From Meghimatium bilineatum (Eukaryota > Mollusca > Gastropoda > Stylommatophora > Philomycidae), in NCBI GenBank assembly GCA_034231615.1, contig CM067315.1, positions 30,482,133 through 30,546,132 on the forward strand: a stretch of DNA of 64,000 nt. Reading direction: 5' to 3'. The notes under the pieces are model-generated. The model did no database searches. It was not told where the DNA came from and saw only the letters and a program-made list of their open reading frames with translations. Of this stretch, positions 48,975 through 59,599 are shown piece by piece. Within the stretch, counting starts at the first letter, position 1; each line of letters starts with the position of its first letter. The position numbers and the translations under genes were made by a program.

Positions 48975-49560
48975 TGTTACAACCAAGAAAAGCCAAGTAC
49001 ATCACGAACATAGAATATACTTCAGAAAGAAAAATACACATAGGATTAATAGAGAATAAAAGAACAGTTACATTAGAACAAGTTTATGCAGCATGCAACG
49101 ATAGTAGTAATATAGATGAAAGAACTGCATTTTTTGTATACACTATCTATAATGATGTCTGTAATGATGTCTGTAATGATGTCTATAATGATGTCTGTAA
49201 TGATGTCTATAATGATGTCTGTAATGATGTCTTAAACAGGATTAACAACACAGACTAGTTATACATCATGGGCGATTTCAACCACAGAATAGGGAAGAAA
49301 ACATCTAACTGTGAATACTGTTATGGCAACTATAGGACTCAACAAAAGAAAGAAACAGCATCGGAGAATAAATGATTAACTTATGTTTAGAACATAGACT
49401 AATTATAACGAATAATTTCTTCCAATAATAGGCAGAGACATAAAAAGTCTTGGTATAAATGGAACAATTTACAACAAACATTTCAAATTGATTACATACC
49501 TGTAAGAAACAGGTAAAAGAGATACAGAGCTGACGCAAGAGTATTCCAAAACATGTGTGT
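48975..49560 (+). mobile_element. LINE endonuclease-domain fragment (left arm)
   Basis: Reads YITNIEYTSERKIHIGLIEN, VTLEQVYAACNDSSNIDERT, then a 12-bp repeat, then INNTD and, after a stop, YIMGDFNHRIGKK; later WYKWNNLQQTFQIDYI. GDFN and the Q-x-Y-A-x-C-N-D strand are hallmarks of the apurinic-type LINE endonuclease. Confidence 0.8.
49145..49236 (+). repeat. 12-bp microsatellite inside the endonuclease frame
   Basis: AATGATGTCTGT/AATGATGTCTAT, about eight copies; frame-neutral (YNDVCNDV). Mirrored at about 63,808-63,900. Confidence 0.93.
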
Positions 49561-49589
49561 AGCATAGATACATTTCTAACTGAGAAAAG

Positions 49590-49800
49590 ACATTTTTCCA
49601 TTTTTATATTGTATGCTCTTGCCGCTGGCCAATAAGGGCTCAATCTCATTAAGTGGCCGAACCATTTTTGTCTCTGTTTTTCAATGTGTTTGACCACAGA
49701 TTTTGCTCCATCAGTTCTTGTAATCTCTTCATTCCTCACAAAATATCTTTTTCTACTGTTTGCTGATTTTCTTAGACATCTCATTTCACATGTAGTAAAC
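49590..49800 (-). mobile_element. LINE-R C-terminal fragment (left arm)
   Basis: MRCLRKSANSRKRYFVRNEE, ITRTDGAKSVVKHIEKQRQK, WFGHLMRLSPYWPAARAYNI. Confidence 0.85.
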
Positions 49801-49804
49801 TTTC

Positions 49805-50455
49805 TCTCTGGTTGTTTTGTTAGTGTTTGTGACTGACATTGATTATCACAATGTTCTTGTATAGATTGGATTTATGATTTGTCTTTTTGTTTCCATGGCG
49901 ATAGATTATTGATTACAAAATGTGTCAAATTTATTTAAGCAATATAAATGTACCATAATAGATTACCAATAAAAGATTAATTGTTTTAATTACATTCCAG
50001 ATCATTGTGATCGTGGCTGTCACATTTATTTCAAGGGCTGGGGGAGGGGAGAGATCGATCAGAGAAAACGTCAACAATTAGTTTTGGTATTGGAAACGTG
50101 CGACAATATTAACAATGGGGGGGGGGGGGGTGTAAATAGGCAATTCGACCCAAATTTGATAAGAAAACTGTTTTTATACACAACATAAATTTTTGCGAAT
50201 TTCAAATATTTTTTTTTCTAGAAATAATAAAATATATTTACGATTATTTACATTATTTCTGAGGAAAAAATACTTTTAAGCGGGAGGGGGGGGGGTCTTT
50301 TGATATAATTAAGCAGGAAGGGGAATCGCTGAATTCTTGACACGTTGTTGACAGGGGGGGGGGGGTGTGGGAGTCCGAAATTGTAAACAAAAGTGTTGAA
50401 GTAATTTATGGACACTGCCATGGTATCACTAGCTTAGGCACGCGATTGTTCCATC
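49805..50455. other. non-coding segment with three G-runs (left arm)
   Basis: G12, G10 and G12 tracts lie at about 50,117, 50,286 and 50,355, within 250 bp, with GGGGGAGGGGAGAG at 50,040. Mirrored as C-runs at 62,310-62,640. Confidence 0.85.
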
Positions 50456-50529
50456 CACCATGTATATGTATGTTATCTTTCACTCAGGAATCACGGAAAA
50501 ACTAATCTCCTTTGTTTTTGTTTTATCTG

Positions 50530-50932
50530 TTTCATCTGACTCCTTTGTTTCATCTGTTTCAGCTGCCTTTATTTCATCTCTTTCAGCTATATCCTTTGTT
50601 TCATCTATTTCAACTATCTCCTTTGTTTCATCTATTTCAACTATCTCCTTTGTTTCATATATTTCAACTATCTCCTTTGTTTCATCTATTTCAGCTATCT
50701 CAGTTGTTTCATCTATTTCAGCTATCTCCTTTGTTTTATCTATTTCAACTATCTCCTTTGTTTCATCTATTTCAGCTATCTCATTTGTTTCATATATTTC
50801 AACAATCTCCTTTGTTTCATCTATTTCAGCTATCTCATTTGTTTTATCTATTTCAGCTATCTCCTTTGTTTTATCTATTTCAGCTATCTCCTTTGTTTTA
50901 TCTATTTCAGCTATCTCCTTTGTTTCACGATA
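50530..50932 (+). repeat. 27-bp minisatellite (left arm)
   Basis: Unit TCCTTTGTTTCATCTATTTC plus AGCTATC, about 15 copies; nine codons long, so several frames stay open. Mirror at 61,782-62,165. Confidence 0.95.
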
Positions 50933-50984
50933 ATATGTGCTCTCTTCTTATATAAAAGACATAAATATAATCATCTATTTCTGT

Positions 50985-51235
50985 TTCTACCTTCATTCTC
51001 AAACTCCTGCATGCGTGCAGAATGTAGGTATTATAGCGCAATGCACGATGTAATGGTTTATTACGTAGCTGCGATGTGTGCGCCTTTCGGCTTGACAAAT
51101 CCGACTTCATAATGGCCTCTAGGTTACTTTATGTTTTTATGAGGTGGGACCGCCAATTCCACTCCAAAACCTTCTTAGTACCCTCCTAATACATGCATTG
51201 CATGCAGCATTGTTACTATTTTGTTTTGCTGTTTT
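50985..51235 (-). mobile_element. SINE-A-like copy (left arm)
   Basis: CATTCTCAAACTCCTGCATG, GTGCGCCTTTCGGCTTGACA; diverged 5' part. Mirror 61,470-61,720. Confidence 0.8.
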
Positions 51236-51454
51236 AGGACCCTCACACTTAACGCATCAGACAAAGCAGAAGTGTTGATAGTGGATTTTTTTGTAGACCC
51301 GAATGTGTATCGTTTGCAGCTACGGAGTTACGTGCTATGAGTGGTACTCGAGGCAGACATTGTGCAGCTTGTCCAAAATTGGCAAAGTACATATGGGGAA
51401 ACTCGCGCGTAATGAAGGTAATTCTCTATACCTTCTCAACCCTTTCAACAATAT

Positions 51455-51516
51455 TGACGTCACGAGTCGAATTCGAACCCGCGACTTCTTGAGTGCAATA
51501 CGAACTACTCTACACA
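51455..51516 (-). other. weak tRNA-like segment (left arm)
   Basis: Minus strand has GGGTTCGAATTCG (B-box-like) 30-40 bases after GTAGAGTAGTTCG. No clover-leaf acceptor is apparent. Mirror 61,188-61,250. Confidence 0.25.
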
Positions 51517-51599
51517 GACCCGTCTGGAAAGATATGGTTCCTTAATACAATAGGATTGTAAATCACAGCAAACATCAGCGGACGCTGTTTCTTGAATAT

Positions 51600-51840
51600 T
51601 TTACCCCCTACCAGCAGCTGCCAGGGTCACGTCAAACGGCTTGTGCGAAAAGCCAAACAGCTAATTGACTCTGGCATACACGCCAAACTTCATCAAACTG
51701 CGATTTATTATTTAGTTTGCGGTTCAGTCTAAGCAGGGAGGTGATTCTGGCATACGGAAGGCGCGGGAAGTCTGGTCGCTGAACTCCATGCCAAAAACAT
51801 GGCTGGTGTAATAAAAACAAAATTTTAAAATGGCCAGTTT
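51600..51840 (-). other. short ORF kept open in both arms
   Basis: Minus strand: RPDFPRLPYARITSLLRLNR, KLNNKSQFDEVWRVCQSQLA, VWLFAQAV. The right-arm copy (60,900-61,072) is open with a few substitutions (D/N, A/S). I do not recognise it; it may be a retroelement tail. Confidence 0.3.
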
Positions 51841-51847
51841 CGTACAT

Positions 51848-52105
51848 CGAAAGGGAAGCAAAGAATAGCAATATTGTTTACCTTCCATGCATGTTGTAAG
51901 AAGCGATTAAAGTTGTCATGCGGTGAAGATAGCTGTATCATCCCATACATGATCAAAACGACCCAGACATCATGCCGAAGTCAGATGTGCCAGACTGAAA
52001 GGCGCCGACATCGCAACTAAGCTGTAAACCAGGACACAACGCATTCCATTCTCTGGTTTACATCCTAATAATTGTAGGAGTTTGATTACAAAGGAGGAAG
52101 AAGAG
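51848..52105 (+). mobile_element. SINE-A copy (left arm)
   Basis: GGGAAGCAAAGAATAGCAAT to GGAGGAAGAAGAGG. Mirror 60,600-60,860. Confidence 0.86.
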
Positions 52106-52186
52106 GGTGAATTAATAATCATTAAATTATGGAAGTCTCTATTATTTGTTGAATATTCTGTTTATAATCACAATACTAATTTTTTG

Positions 52187-52356
52187 TTTAAACTCTCCGC
52201 TGAAGACGGATGCATCGGGTCATTGGCGCAAATTAAACGGCGACACAACGCATTTTCATTTTCTTGATTGCATCCTGCTGGAAATCTAGTTGGACCATTG
52301 TCCTGCTACAAGAGAGATCCAGTGGGATTTTGAGAATGAACCCTGAAGAAGAAGAA
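52187..52356 (+). mobile_element. SINE-B copy (left arm)
   Basis: CTCCGCTGAAGACGGATGCA to CCTGAAGAAGAAG. Mirror 60,346-60,510. Confidence 0.9.
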
Positions 52357-52369
52357 TGTTAAACACAAA

Positions 52370-52998
52370 ATCAAAGATTTCTTTAAAAACACAACCAATG
52401 CTTTGTTTAAAAATATAACCAAACTTTTGTTTAAAAATAAATTTTGCTTAAAAACACAACCAATTTTGTTTAAAAGCACAACCAACTTTGTTTAAAATCA
52501 CAACCAACTTTGTTTAAAAACACAACGAAAGGGTTGTTTAAAGACACAACAGCAAAGGTTTGTTTAAAGACACAACACCAAAGTTTTGTTTAAAGACACA
52601 ACACCAAAGTTTTGTTTAAGGACACAACACCAAAGGTTTGTTTAAAGACACACACCAAAGGTTTGTTTAAAGACACAACACCAAAGGTTTGTTTAAAGAC
52701 ACAACACCAAAGGTTTGTTTAAAGACACAACACCAACGTTTTTTTTAAAGACACAACACCAAATTTTGTTTAAAGACACAACACAAAAGGTTTGTTTAAA
52801 GACACAACACAAAAGGTTTGTTTAAAGACACAACACCAAAGGTTTGTTTAAGGACACAACTCCGAAGTTTTGTTTAAAGACACAACACCAAAGTTTTGTT
52901 TAAAGACACACACAAAAGTTTTGTTTAAAGACACAACACCAAAGTTTTGTTTAAAGACACAACACCAAAGTTTTGTTTAAAGACACAACACCAAAGCT
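52370..52998 (+). repeat. 26-bp minisatellite (left arm)
   Basis: Unit ACACCAAAGTTTTGTTTAAA plus GACACA. Copy number differs from the mirror at 59,600-60,340 (longer there). Confidence 0.95.
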
Positions 52999-52999
52999 T

Positions 53000-53179
53000 C
53001 ACAAAAATTATGAGTGGTCTCTCAATAAATGGCGTGGAGAATGACATCCTTGTTCTCTGATATCTCCTACATACTTCTTTCTCAACAGAACAATATGATC
53101 CCTGCGTAGAGTAAGTCTCATAGCCCGTAACGTCATAGATTGAAGCAAACATCCCGGGTTGGGGAGGGGGGTTGTTCAT
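53000..53179 (-). other. exon-like ORF (left arm)
   Basis: After a TGTTTTCAG acceptor-like site the minus strand reads MNNPPPQPGMFASIYDVTGY, ETYSTQGSYCSVEKEVCRRY, QRTRMSFSTPFIERPL. The right-arm copy (59,419-59,580) has the same frame but stops after FIE. Not recognised; could be a host exon fragment or chance. Confidence 0.3.
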
Positions 53180-53249
53180 CTGAAAACACACAAGTGAACA
53201 AGTCATCACATGCTGTGTTATGATGCTCAAGACATCTTGAACGCAAAAT

Positions 53250-53408
53250 TCCTGCATAGACTGATGTGTCGGGTCATTGGCACAAACAAAATGGCGACAC
53301 AACGCATTTCCATTCTCTGGACTACATCTTGCTGGAAATTTAGTAGCATCATTGTACTGCTACAAGAGAGATCCAGAGGGAGTTTGAGAATGAATGCTGA
53401 AGAGGCAC
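53250..53408 (+). mobile_element. SINE-B copy (left arm)
   Basis: CTGATGTGTCGGGTCATTGG to ATGCTGAAGAGGC. Mirror 59,190-59,342. Confidence 0.88.
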
Positions 53409-53559
53409 ACAAAGCCCATGACTTAATTATTACTCAGCGGAACTCTGCGATATTTTGAGAAATGTAGGAAGAAGGACACCCTTATACAAGGAGGTGTATG
53501 AGTGATTCAACCACAGCCTTACATAAGGAGGAGATATGCGAGGGATTCAGACAAATGTT

Positions 53560-53832
53560 GTTGGGCCCAAAAGGGGAGCAAAGAATAGCAACAATGTTTA
53601 CCTTCCATGCATGACGTGAGAGGCGATTAAGGAGGTTATGGGATGGAGTTGGCTGTCCCATCCCATACAGGGCCAGTGACCCAAAGCCATGCTGAAGTCG
53701 GATGTGTCAGGCCGAAAGGTGCAGATATCGCAGCAGTGCTGTAAACCATGACACAACGCATTCCGTTCTCCCGACTACATCCTGATGATCTGCATGAGTT
53801 TGAGAACGAACGCAGAAGAAGAAGAAGAAATT
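53560..53832 (+). mobile_element. SINE-A copy (left arm), full length
   Basis: GGGCCCAAAAGGGGAGCAAA to CGCAGAAGAAGAAGAAG. Mirror 58,775-59,040. Confidence 0.9.
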
Positions 53833-53844
53833 CTTACACAGGAG

Positions 53845-54092
53845 GTAGTGTATAAGAGATTCAGCCAAACCCTTACATAAGGAGGAGGTGTATACGAGAT
53901 TCAGCCAAACCCTTACATAAGGAGGAGGTGTATAAGAGATTCAGCCAAACCCTTACATAAGGAGGAGGTGTATAAGAGATTCAGCCAAACCCTTACATAA
54001 GGAGGAGGTGTATAAGAGATTCAGCCAAACACTTACATAAGGAGGAGGTGTATAAGAGATTGAGCCAAACCCCTACATAAGGAGGAGGATTC
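53845..54092 (+). repeat. 40-bp minisatellite (left arm)
   Basis: Unit TTACATAAGGAGGAGGTGTA plus TAAGAGATTCAGCCAAACCC, about six copies. Mirror 58,475-58,772. Confidence 0.95.
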
Positions 54093-54204
54093 AGCCACCC
54101 CAGTACTCGACCACATCGCATCCTTTTTTTGCCTTGGACGTATATACCATCTTTGGGAGAGTGTAGTGCAGGGTCCTAATACACTCACTAGGCACCTCGT
54201 GGTC

Positions 54205-54480
54205 GATTATTTCTTCATCTGCGTTCGTTCTCAAACTCCTGCAGATCAGCAGGATGTAGTCCGGAGAATGAGATGCGTTGTGCCAAAGTTTACAGCTTTG
54301 CCACGATATATGTGTCTTTTTGGCTTCATACATCCGACATCCGCTGCTTCTGTGTCATTTTGATCCTCTGTGGGATGGGGCAACCAGCTCCACCTCAAAT
54401 CCTGCTTAGGCAACTGCTTAGGCAACTGTTACGAAGTGCACGGCAGGTAACAGTGTTGCTTATCATGTCACCCCTTTTGT
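54205..54480 (-). mobile_element. SINE-A copy (left arm)
   Basis: TTCTTCATCTGCGTTCGTTC to GTGTTGCTTATCATGTCACC. Mirror 58,080-58,352. Confidence 0.87.
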
Positions 54481-54626
54481 GCCTCCACGACGCATGGGCG
54501 GATCGATTTATTCGATTCCTTCCCTTTGCAAAGAAGTCACGTCCTTGTTGACTTAGCTGATTGGAAGTCTGAAAAATGTTCGATGTTCTGGGGGTGTCTT
54601 AAAATTCCATCTTAATTATTCACTGT

Positions 54627-54694
54627 GTGGCGCATGGCCGAGAGGTTCGAACGCTAGTCTCACACGAGTGAGGTCTAAAGTTCGTTCCCCGGTA
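54627..54694 (+). other. tRNA-like sequence, Leu/Ser-type D-arm (left arm)
   Basis: ATGGCCGAGAGGTTCGAACG matches a tRNA A-box (TGGCCGAGAGG), and AAGTTCGTTCCCC 35-40 bases later is a degenerate B-box. The acceptor ends do not pair and the variable arm is absent, so this is a tRNA pseudogene or SINE head. Mirror 57,873-57,940. Confidence 0.45.
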
Positions 54695-54989
54695 AGGACT
54701 GTGTTTTTCTGTCGGAGGGTAAATTAAAAAACTCACCCTGTACATGACGTGGCGACAGCAAGAGAATGCGGCCTTTATCACACAGCTATTCAATCCCCTC
54801 CTTGCAACGCCTAAACTGGTAAAATGCAGTATTGACAGTTTTTTTTAAATTTTATTTTAATTATTCATTATATTTCTATCTGTTCTTACAGCACCGAATA
54901 CGGTGTAAAGGGGCAGAAACTAGAGCTCCTAGTTCAAGAAGTGTGATGCGTCTGTGTATTTTCTTCCGCAGTAGCCTCCGTAGTCATAC

Positions 54990-55370
54990 CGTCTTTGGTG
55001 GTTCTTCTGCGAAGATTCTCTTAGTTGATCAATTTTTCTTTTTCCATTTGGTACCCATTTTAACGCTAGTAGTGACAGTCTGTTTTCATTCATTTTAAGT
55101 ACATGTATTTTCTTCTTATTGTTGTATAAACATATTAGTATTTGGTGTTTTCTCTCGCCTGTTTTCTAAAAGTTTTCTAAAACATGTATTTTTAATTGAA
55201 TTAATTTTCTTCTCCAGTGTTTTTGTTATCTTCCAACTATCAGCATCTAGCTTACACATTATGTATTTGTCATTACAAGACGATGTGCCCAACGTAATAA
55301 TAATCTGGCGAGTCTGTTACATTGATAGTAGCAGGAATTTCAATAAACTAAAACTATCAGTTGCATATAT
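54990..55370 (-). mobile_element. LINE C-terminal fragment (left arm)
   Basis: Minus strand: CKLDADSWKITKTLEKKINS, NTCFRKLLENRREKTPN, then LLALKWVPNGKRKIEQL. Resembles the WTLTKTLEKRI..F...CFRKIL and ALRW.P.GKRKRGRP ends of RTE-like LINEs. Mirror 57,235-57,640. Confidence 0.5.
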
Positions 55371-55377
55371 AAAATCA

Positions 55378-56400
55378 TTATTCACTTGAATCACGCACGT
55401 ATATATGAAATAACAGAGGACAAATTATGTCGTCAGAGATAGGGAGAGCTTTTGTTTGAGATTTTCCTTTTTCTTGATTAGAAACTGGTTTCACAGCACG
55501 TGGGACATTCCCATAAGTGCTCCGCCCTCCGCTCCAGCAGCCATCACAGTGTATCATAGTCCCGGTCAGGTGTTGATTGAGTGATCTTCCGGACTTTACA
55601 AAAAAAATTGCTTTTCCTCCCCTCACCTCTGAATACTCCCATTTCTAACATTCTTTGTATGTGTACGTTCTCAACCTCATTGACATCATCTGCATCTTGA
55701 AATGAATTTATTTACTGCCTTTATTAAATCTGCTTTATCTCTTCTCAGCAATGTGCCGTTTATCGCCGCATTGCCTGCCAATAAGTCGGCTCTCTCGTTT
55801 CCTCTGACCCCAGCATGACCATGGCAGTATATCCATGTAATGCTCTGGACAACTGAGTTGTTCAATAAGTCCCACCATTCTTTTCTTAGCATGAACTTTT
55901 CTATCTTGCGCAACATGTTTTAAGACTCTATGAGTATTACCGAGTGTGTTGATGTATCAGTTATCAACCAATTAAGAGCTGCTGTAACTCCCTCTATCTC
56001 CATCCTCATGCTCAATGTGACAGTAGAATATGCAGAAGATTTCTCAACCAACTTCACGCCGTTTCTGTAGGCAACAAAACCCCAACCGCTTTTATTTGTG
56101 TTTCTGATAACGGAGCCATCTGTTTATATAATTATGTCTTGTGGTTTCGAGTGTAGTTAGGCAAGTTCGTGCACTGTATCCTGAGCCCTGACTGCCGTCC
56201 ATTTTCGACACGCTTTATCTAGTTGTATTATTACATTAGTCAGAGATTTCTTTTCAGTGTCTATCTCCACCCATTCACTGCCCTTTCCTATTTCTTCCAA
56301 TTCACATACTCTTCGCAGTGTGTCTTCAGCCTCTTCCATCCATGATCTACCACGCTTGATTATTTTCCCTTTGACACATCTAGACGATGGTGTAATGGGT
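55378..56400 (-). mobile_element. LINE RNase H domain and C-terminus (left arm plus spacer)
   Basis: Minus strand from 56,339: MEEAEDTLRRVCELEEIGKG to RAQDTVHEL, stop, then TDGSVIRNTNKSGWGFVAYR, MEIEGVTAALNWLITDTSTH, SVILIES, stop, NMLRKIEKFMLRKEWWDLLN, ITWIYCHGHAGVRGNERADL and LAGNAA. This is an RNase HI fold: first Asp in TDGS, Glu in the helix, and the C-terminal HAGVRGNERAD. The third acidic position is Glu (ILIES) where Asp is usual. Stops make it inactive. The mirror copy in the right arm starts only at the ILIES region. Confidence 0.85.
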
Positions 56401-56592
56401 GGTGGTTGTATTTTGTCCTTTTATATATATATGACGTCACCGTATACTTATTGAAATTTCTGGTAAAACTTCGTCAAAAGAATTGTGGTTATTTAGTGTG
56501 GATCTGTGTGACGTCATTGAGAGTAAAATATTTATGAGAAAACATTACTGCGCGTGTAAATCGAGTATTGGGTAAAGTGGCTTTTAGTATAT
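55972..56592. other. 621-bp unique spacer between the palindrome arms
   Basis: The left part (55,972-about 56,400) continues the minus-strand RNase H LINE of the left arm without a break. The right part holds ATATATATAT and two TGACGTCA octamers (about 56,432 and 56,509) and is not LINE-like. Confidence 0.85.
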
Positions 56593-57185
56593 TTGGTTGA
56601 TAACTGATACATCAACACACGCGGTAATACTCAAAGAGTCTTAAAACATGTTGCGCAAGATAGAAAAGTTCATGCTAAGAAAAGAATGGTGGGACTTATT
56701 GAACAACTCAGTTGTCCAGAGCATTACATGGATATACTGCCATGGTCATGCTGGGGTCAGAGGAAACGAGAGAGCCGACTTATTGGCAGGCAATGCGGCG
56801 ATAAACGGCACATTGCTGAGAAGAGATAAAGCAGATTTAATAAAGGCAGTAAATAAATTCATTTCAAGATGCAGATGATGTCAATGAGGTTGAGAACGTA
56901 CACATACAAAGAATGTTAGAAATGGGAGTATTCAGAGGTGAGGGGAGGAAAAGCAATTTTTTTGTAAAGTCCGGAAGATCACTCAATCAACACCTGACCG
57001 GGACTATGATACACTGTGATGGCTGCTGGAGCGGAGGACGGAGCACTTATGGGAACGTCCCACGTGCTGTGAAACCAGTTTCTAATCAAGAAAAAGGAAA
57101 ATCTCAAACAGAAGCACTCCCTATCTCTGACGACATAATTTGTCCTCTGTTATTTCATATATACGTGCGTGATTCAAGTGAATAA
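56593..57185 (+). mobile_element. truncated RNase H LINE copy (right arm)
   Basis: Starts within the RNase H domain (ATACATCAACACACGCGGTA), then NMLRKIEKFMLRKEWWDLLN and ITWIYCHGHAGVRGNERADL, then GGRSTYGNVPRAVKPVSNQE to HIYVRDSSE-stop. Confidence 0.85.
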
Positions 57186-57234
57186 TGATTTTATATATGC
57201 AACTGATAGTTTTAGTTTGATTGAAATTCCTGCT

Positions 57235-57640
57235 ACTATCAATGTAACAGACTCGCCAGATTATTATTACGTTGGGCACATCGTCTTGTAATGACAAATA
57301 CATAATGTGTAAGCTAGATGCTGATAGTTGGAAGATAACAAAAACACTGGAGAAGAAAATTAATTCAATTAAAAATACATGTTTTAGAAAACTTTTAGAA
57401 AACAGGCGAGAGAAAACACCAAATATTAATATGTTTATACAACAATAAGAAGAAAATACATGTACTTAAAATGAATGAAAACAGACTGTCACTACTAGCA
57501 TTAAAATGGGTACCAAATGGAAAAAGAAAAATTGAGCAACTAAGAGAATCTTCGCAGAAGAACCACCAAAGACGGTATGACTACGGAGGCTACTGCGGAA
57601 GAAAATACACAGACGCATCACACTTCTTGAACTAGGAGCT
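57235..57640 (+). mobile_element. LINE C-terminal fragment (right arm)
   Basis: Inverted copy of 54,990-55,370 with the same frame. Confidence 0.5.
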
Positions 57641-57872
57641 TTAGTTTCTGCCCCTATACACCGTATTCGGTGCTGTAAGAACAGATAGAAATATAATGAA
57701 TAATTAAAATAAAATTTAAAAAAAACTGTCAATACTGCATTTTACCAGTTTAGGCGTTGCAGGGAGGGGATTGAATAGCTGTGTGATAAAGGCCGCATTC
57801 TCTTGCTGTCGCCACGTCATGTACAGGGTGAGTTTTTTAAATTTACCCTCCGACAGAAAAACACAGTCCTTA

Positions 57873-57940
57873 CCGGGGAACGAACTTTAGACCTCACTCG
57901 TGTGAGACTAGCGTTCGAACCTCTCGACCATGCGCCACAC
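57873..57940 (-). other. tRNA-like sequence (right arm)
   Basis: Copy of 54,627-54,694; the A-box has one change (TGGTCGAGAGG). Confidence 0.4.
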
Positions 57941-58079
57941 AGTGAATAATTAAGATGGAATTTTAAGACACCCCCAGAACATCGAACAATTTTCAGACTT
58001 CCAATCAGCTAAGTCAACAAGGACGTGACTTCTTTGCAAAGGGAAGGAATCGAATAAATCGATCCGCCCATGCGTCGTG

Positions 58080-58352
58080 GAGGCACAAAAGGGGTGACAT
58101 GATAAGCAACACTGTTACCTGCCGTGCACTTCGTAACAGTTGCCTAAGCAGTTGCCTAAGCAGGATTTGAGGTGGAGCTGGTTGCCCCATCCCACAGAGG
58201 ATCAAAATGACACAGAAGCAGCGGATGTCGGATGTATGAAGCCAAAAAGACACATATATCGTGGCAAAGCTGTAAACTTTGGCACAACGCATCTCATTCT
58301 CCGGACTACATCCTGCTGATCTGCAGGAGTTTGAGAACGAACGCAGATGAAG
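58080..58352 (+). mobile_element. SINE-A copy (right arm)
   Basis: Inverted copy of 54,205-54,480. Confidence 0.87.
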
Positions 58353-58474
58353 AAATAATCGACCACGAGGTGCCTAGTGAGTGTATTAGGACCCTGCACT
58401 ACACTCTCCCAAAGATGGTATATACGTCCAAGGCAAAAAAAGGATGCGATGTGGTCGAGTACTGGGGTGGCTGA

Positions 58475-58772
58475 ATCCTCCTCCTTATGTAGGGGTTTGG
58501 CTGAATCTCTTATACACCTTCTCCTTATGTAAGGGTTTGGATGAATCTCTTATACACCTCCTCCTTATGTAAGTGTTTGGCTGAATCTCTTATACACCTC
58601 CTCCTTATGTAAGGGTTTGGCTGAATCTCTTATACACCTCCTCCTTATGTAAGGGTTTGGCTGAATCTCTTATACACCTCCTCCTTATGTAAGGGTTTGG
58701 CTGAATCTCTTATACACCTCCTCCTTATGTAAGGGTTTGGCTGAATCTCTTATACACTACCTCTTTTGTAAG
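58475..58772 (-). repeat. 40-bp minisatellite (right arm)
   Basis: About seven copies, one more than in the left arm. Confidence 0.95.
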
Positions 58773-58774
58773 AA

Positions 58775-59040
58775 TTTCTTCTTCTGCGTTCGTTCTCAAA
58801 CTCCCGCAGATCATCAGGATGTAGTCGGGAGAACGGAATGCGTTGTGTCATGGTTTACAGAACTGCTGCGTTATCTGCGCCTTTCGGCCTGACACATCCG
58901 ACTTCAGAATGGCTTTGGGTCACTGACCCTATATGGGATGGGACAGCCACCTCCATCCCATAACCTCCTTAGTCGCCTCGCACGACATGCATGGAAGGTA
59001 AACATTGTTGCTATTCTTTGCTCCCCTTTCGGGCCCTACA
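58775..59040 (-). mobile_element. SINE-A copy (right arm)
   Basis: Inverted copy of 53,560-53,832. Confidence 0.9.
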
Positions 59041-59189
59041 ACTTTTGTCTGAATCCCTCGCATATCTCCTCCTTATGTAAGGCTGTGGTTGAATCACTCA
59101 TACACCTCCTTGTGTAAGGGTGTCCTTTTTCCTACATTTCTCAAAATATCGCAGAGTTCCGCTGAGTAATAATTAAGTCATGGGCTTTG

Positions 59190-59342
59190 TGTGCCTCTTC
59201 AGCGTTCATTCTCAAACTCCCTCTGGATCTCTCTTGTAGCAGTACAATGATGCTACTAAATTTCCAGCAAGATGTAGTCCAGAGAATGGAAATGCGTTGT
59301 GTCGCCATTTTTTTGTGCCAATGACCCGACACATCAGTCTAT
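59190..59342 (-). mobile_element. SINE-B copy (right arm)
   Basis: Inverted copy of 53,250-53,408. Confidence 0.88.
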
Positions 59343-59418
59343 GCAGGAATTTTGCGTTCAAGATGTCTTGAGCATCATAACACAGCATGTGATGACTTTT
59401 TCACTTGTGTGTTTTCAG

Positions 59419-59580
59419 ATGAACAACCCTCCTCCCCAGCCCGGGATGTTTGCTTCAATCTATGACGTTACGGGCTATGAGACTTACTCTACGCAGGGAT
59501 CATATTGTTCTGTTGAGAAAGAAGTATGTAGGAGATATCAGAGAACAAGGATGTCATTCTCCACGCCTTTTATTGAGTGA
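59419..59580 (+). other. exon-like ORF (right arm)
   Basis: Same reading as 53,000-53,179, but ends FIE-stop. Confidence 0.3.
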
Positions 59581-59599
59581 CCACCCATACTTTTTGTGA

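Larger units (their letters stand above)
49042..55971. repeat. left arm of a large inverted duplication
   Basis: Pairs with 56,593-64,000 in reverse orientation. Anchors: 49,042 with 64,000; 54,333 with 58,232; 55,916 with 56,648; 55,971 with 56,593. The element order is identical and sequence is highly similar, with scattered substitutions, indels and repeat-number changes. How far it extends left of 49,042 cannot be tested because the window ends at 64,000. Confidence 0.97.

Noticed and set aside
54627-54694. Functional tRNA gene
   Set aside because: The A-box is good, but the B-box is degenerate, acceptor ends do not pair and no class II variable arm is present; the mirror copy also lacks these.
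56430-56520. Paired CRE promoter elements in the palindrome spacer
   Set aside because: Two TGACGTCA octamers 77 bp apart are real, but there is no gene start beside them; one such octamer by chance is not rare at this scale.
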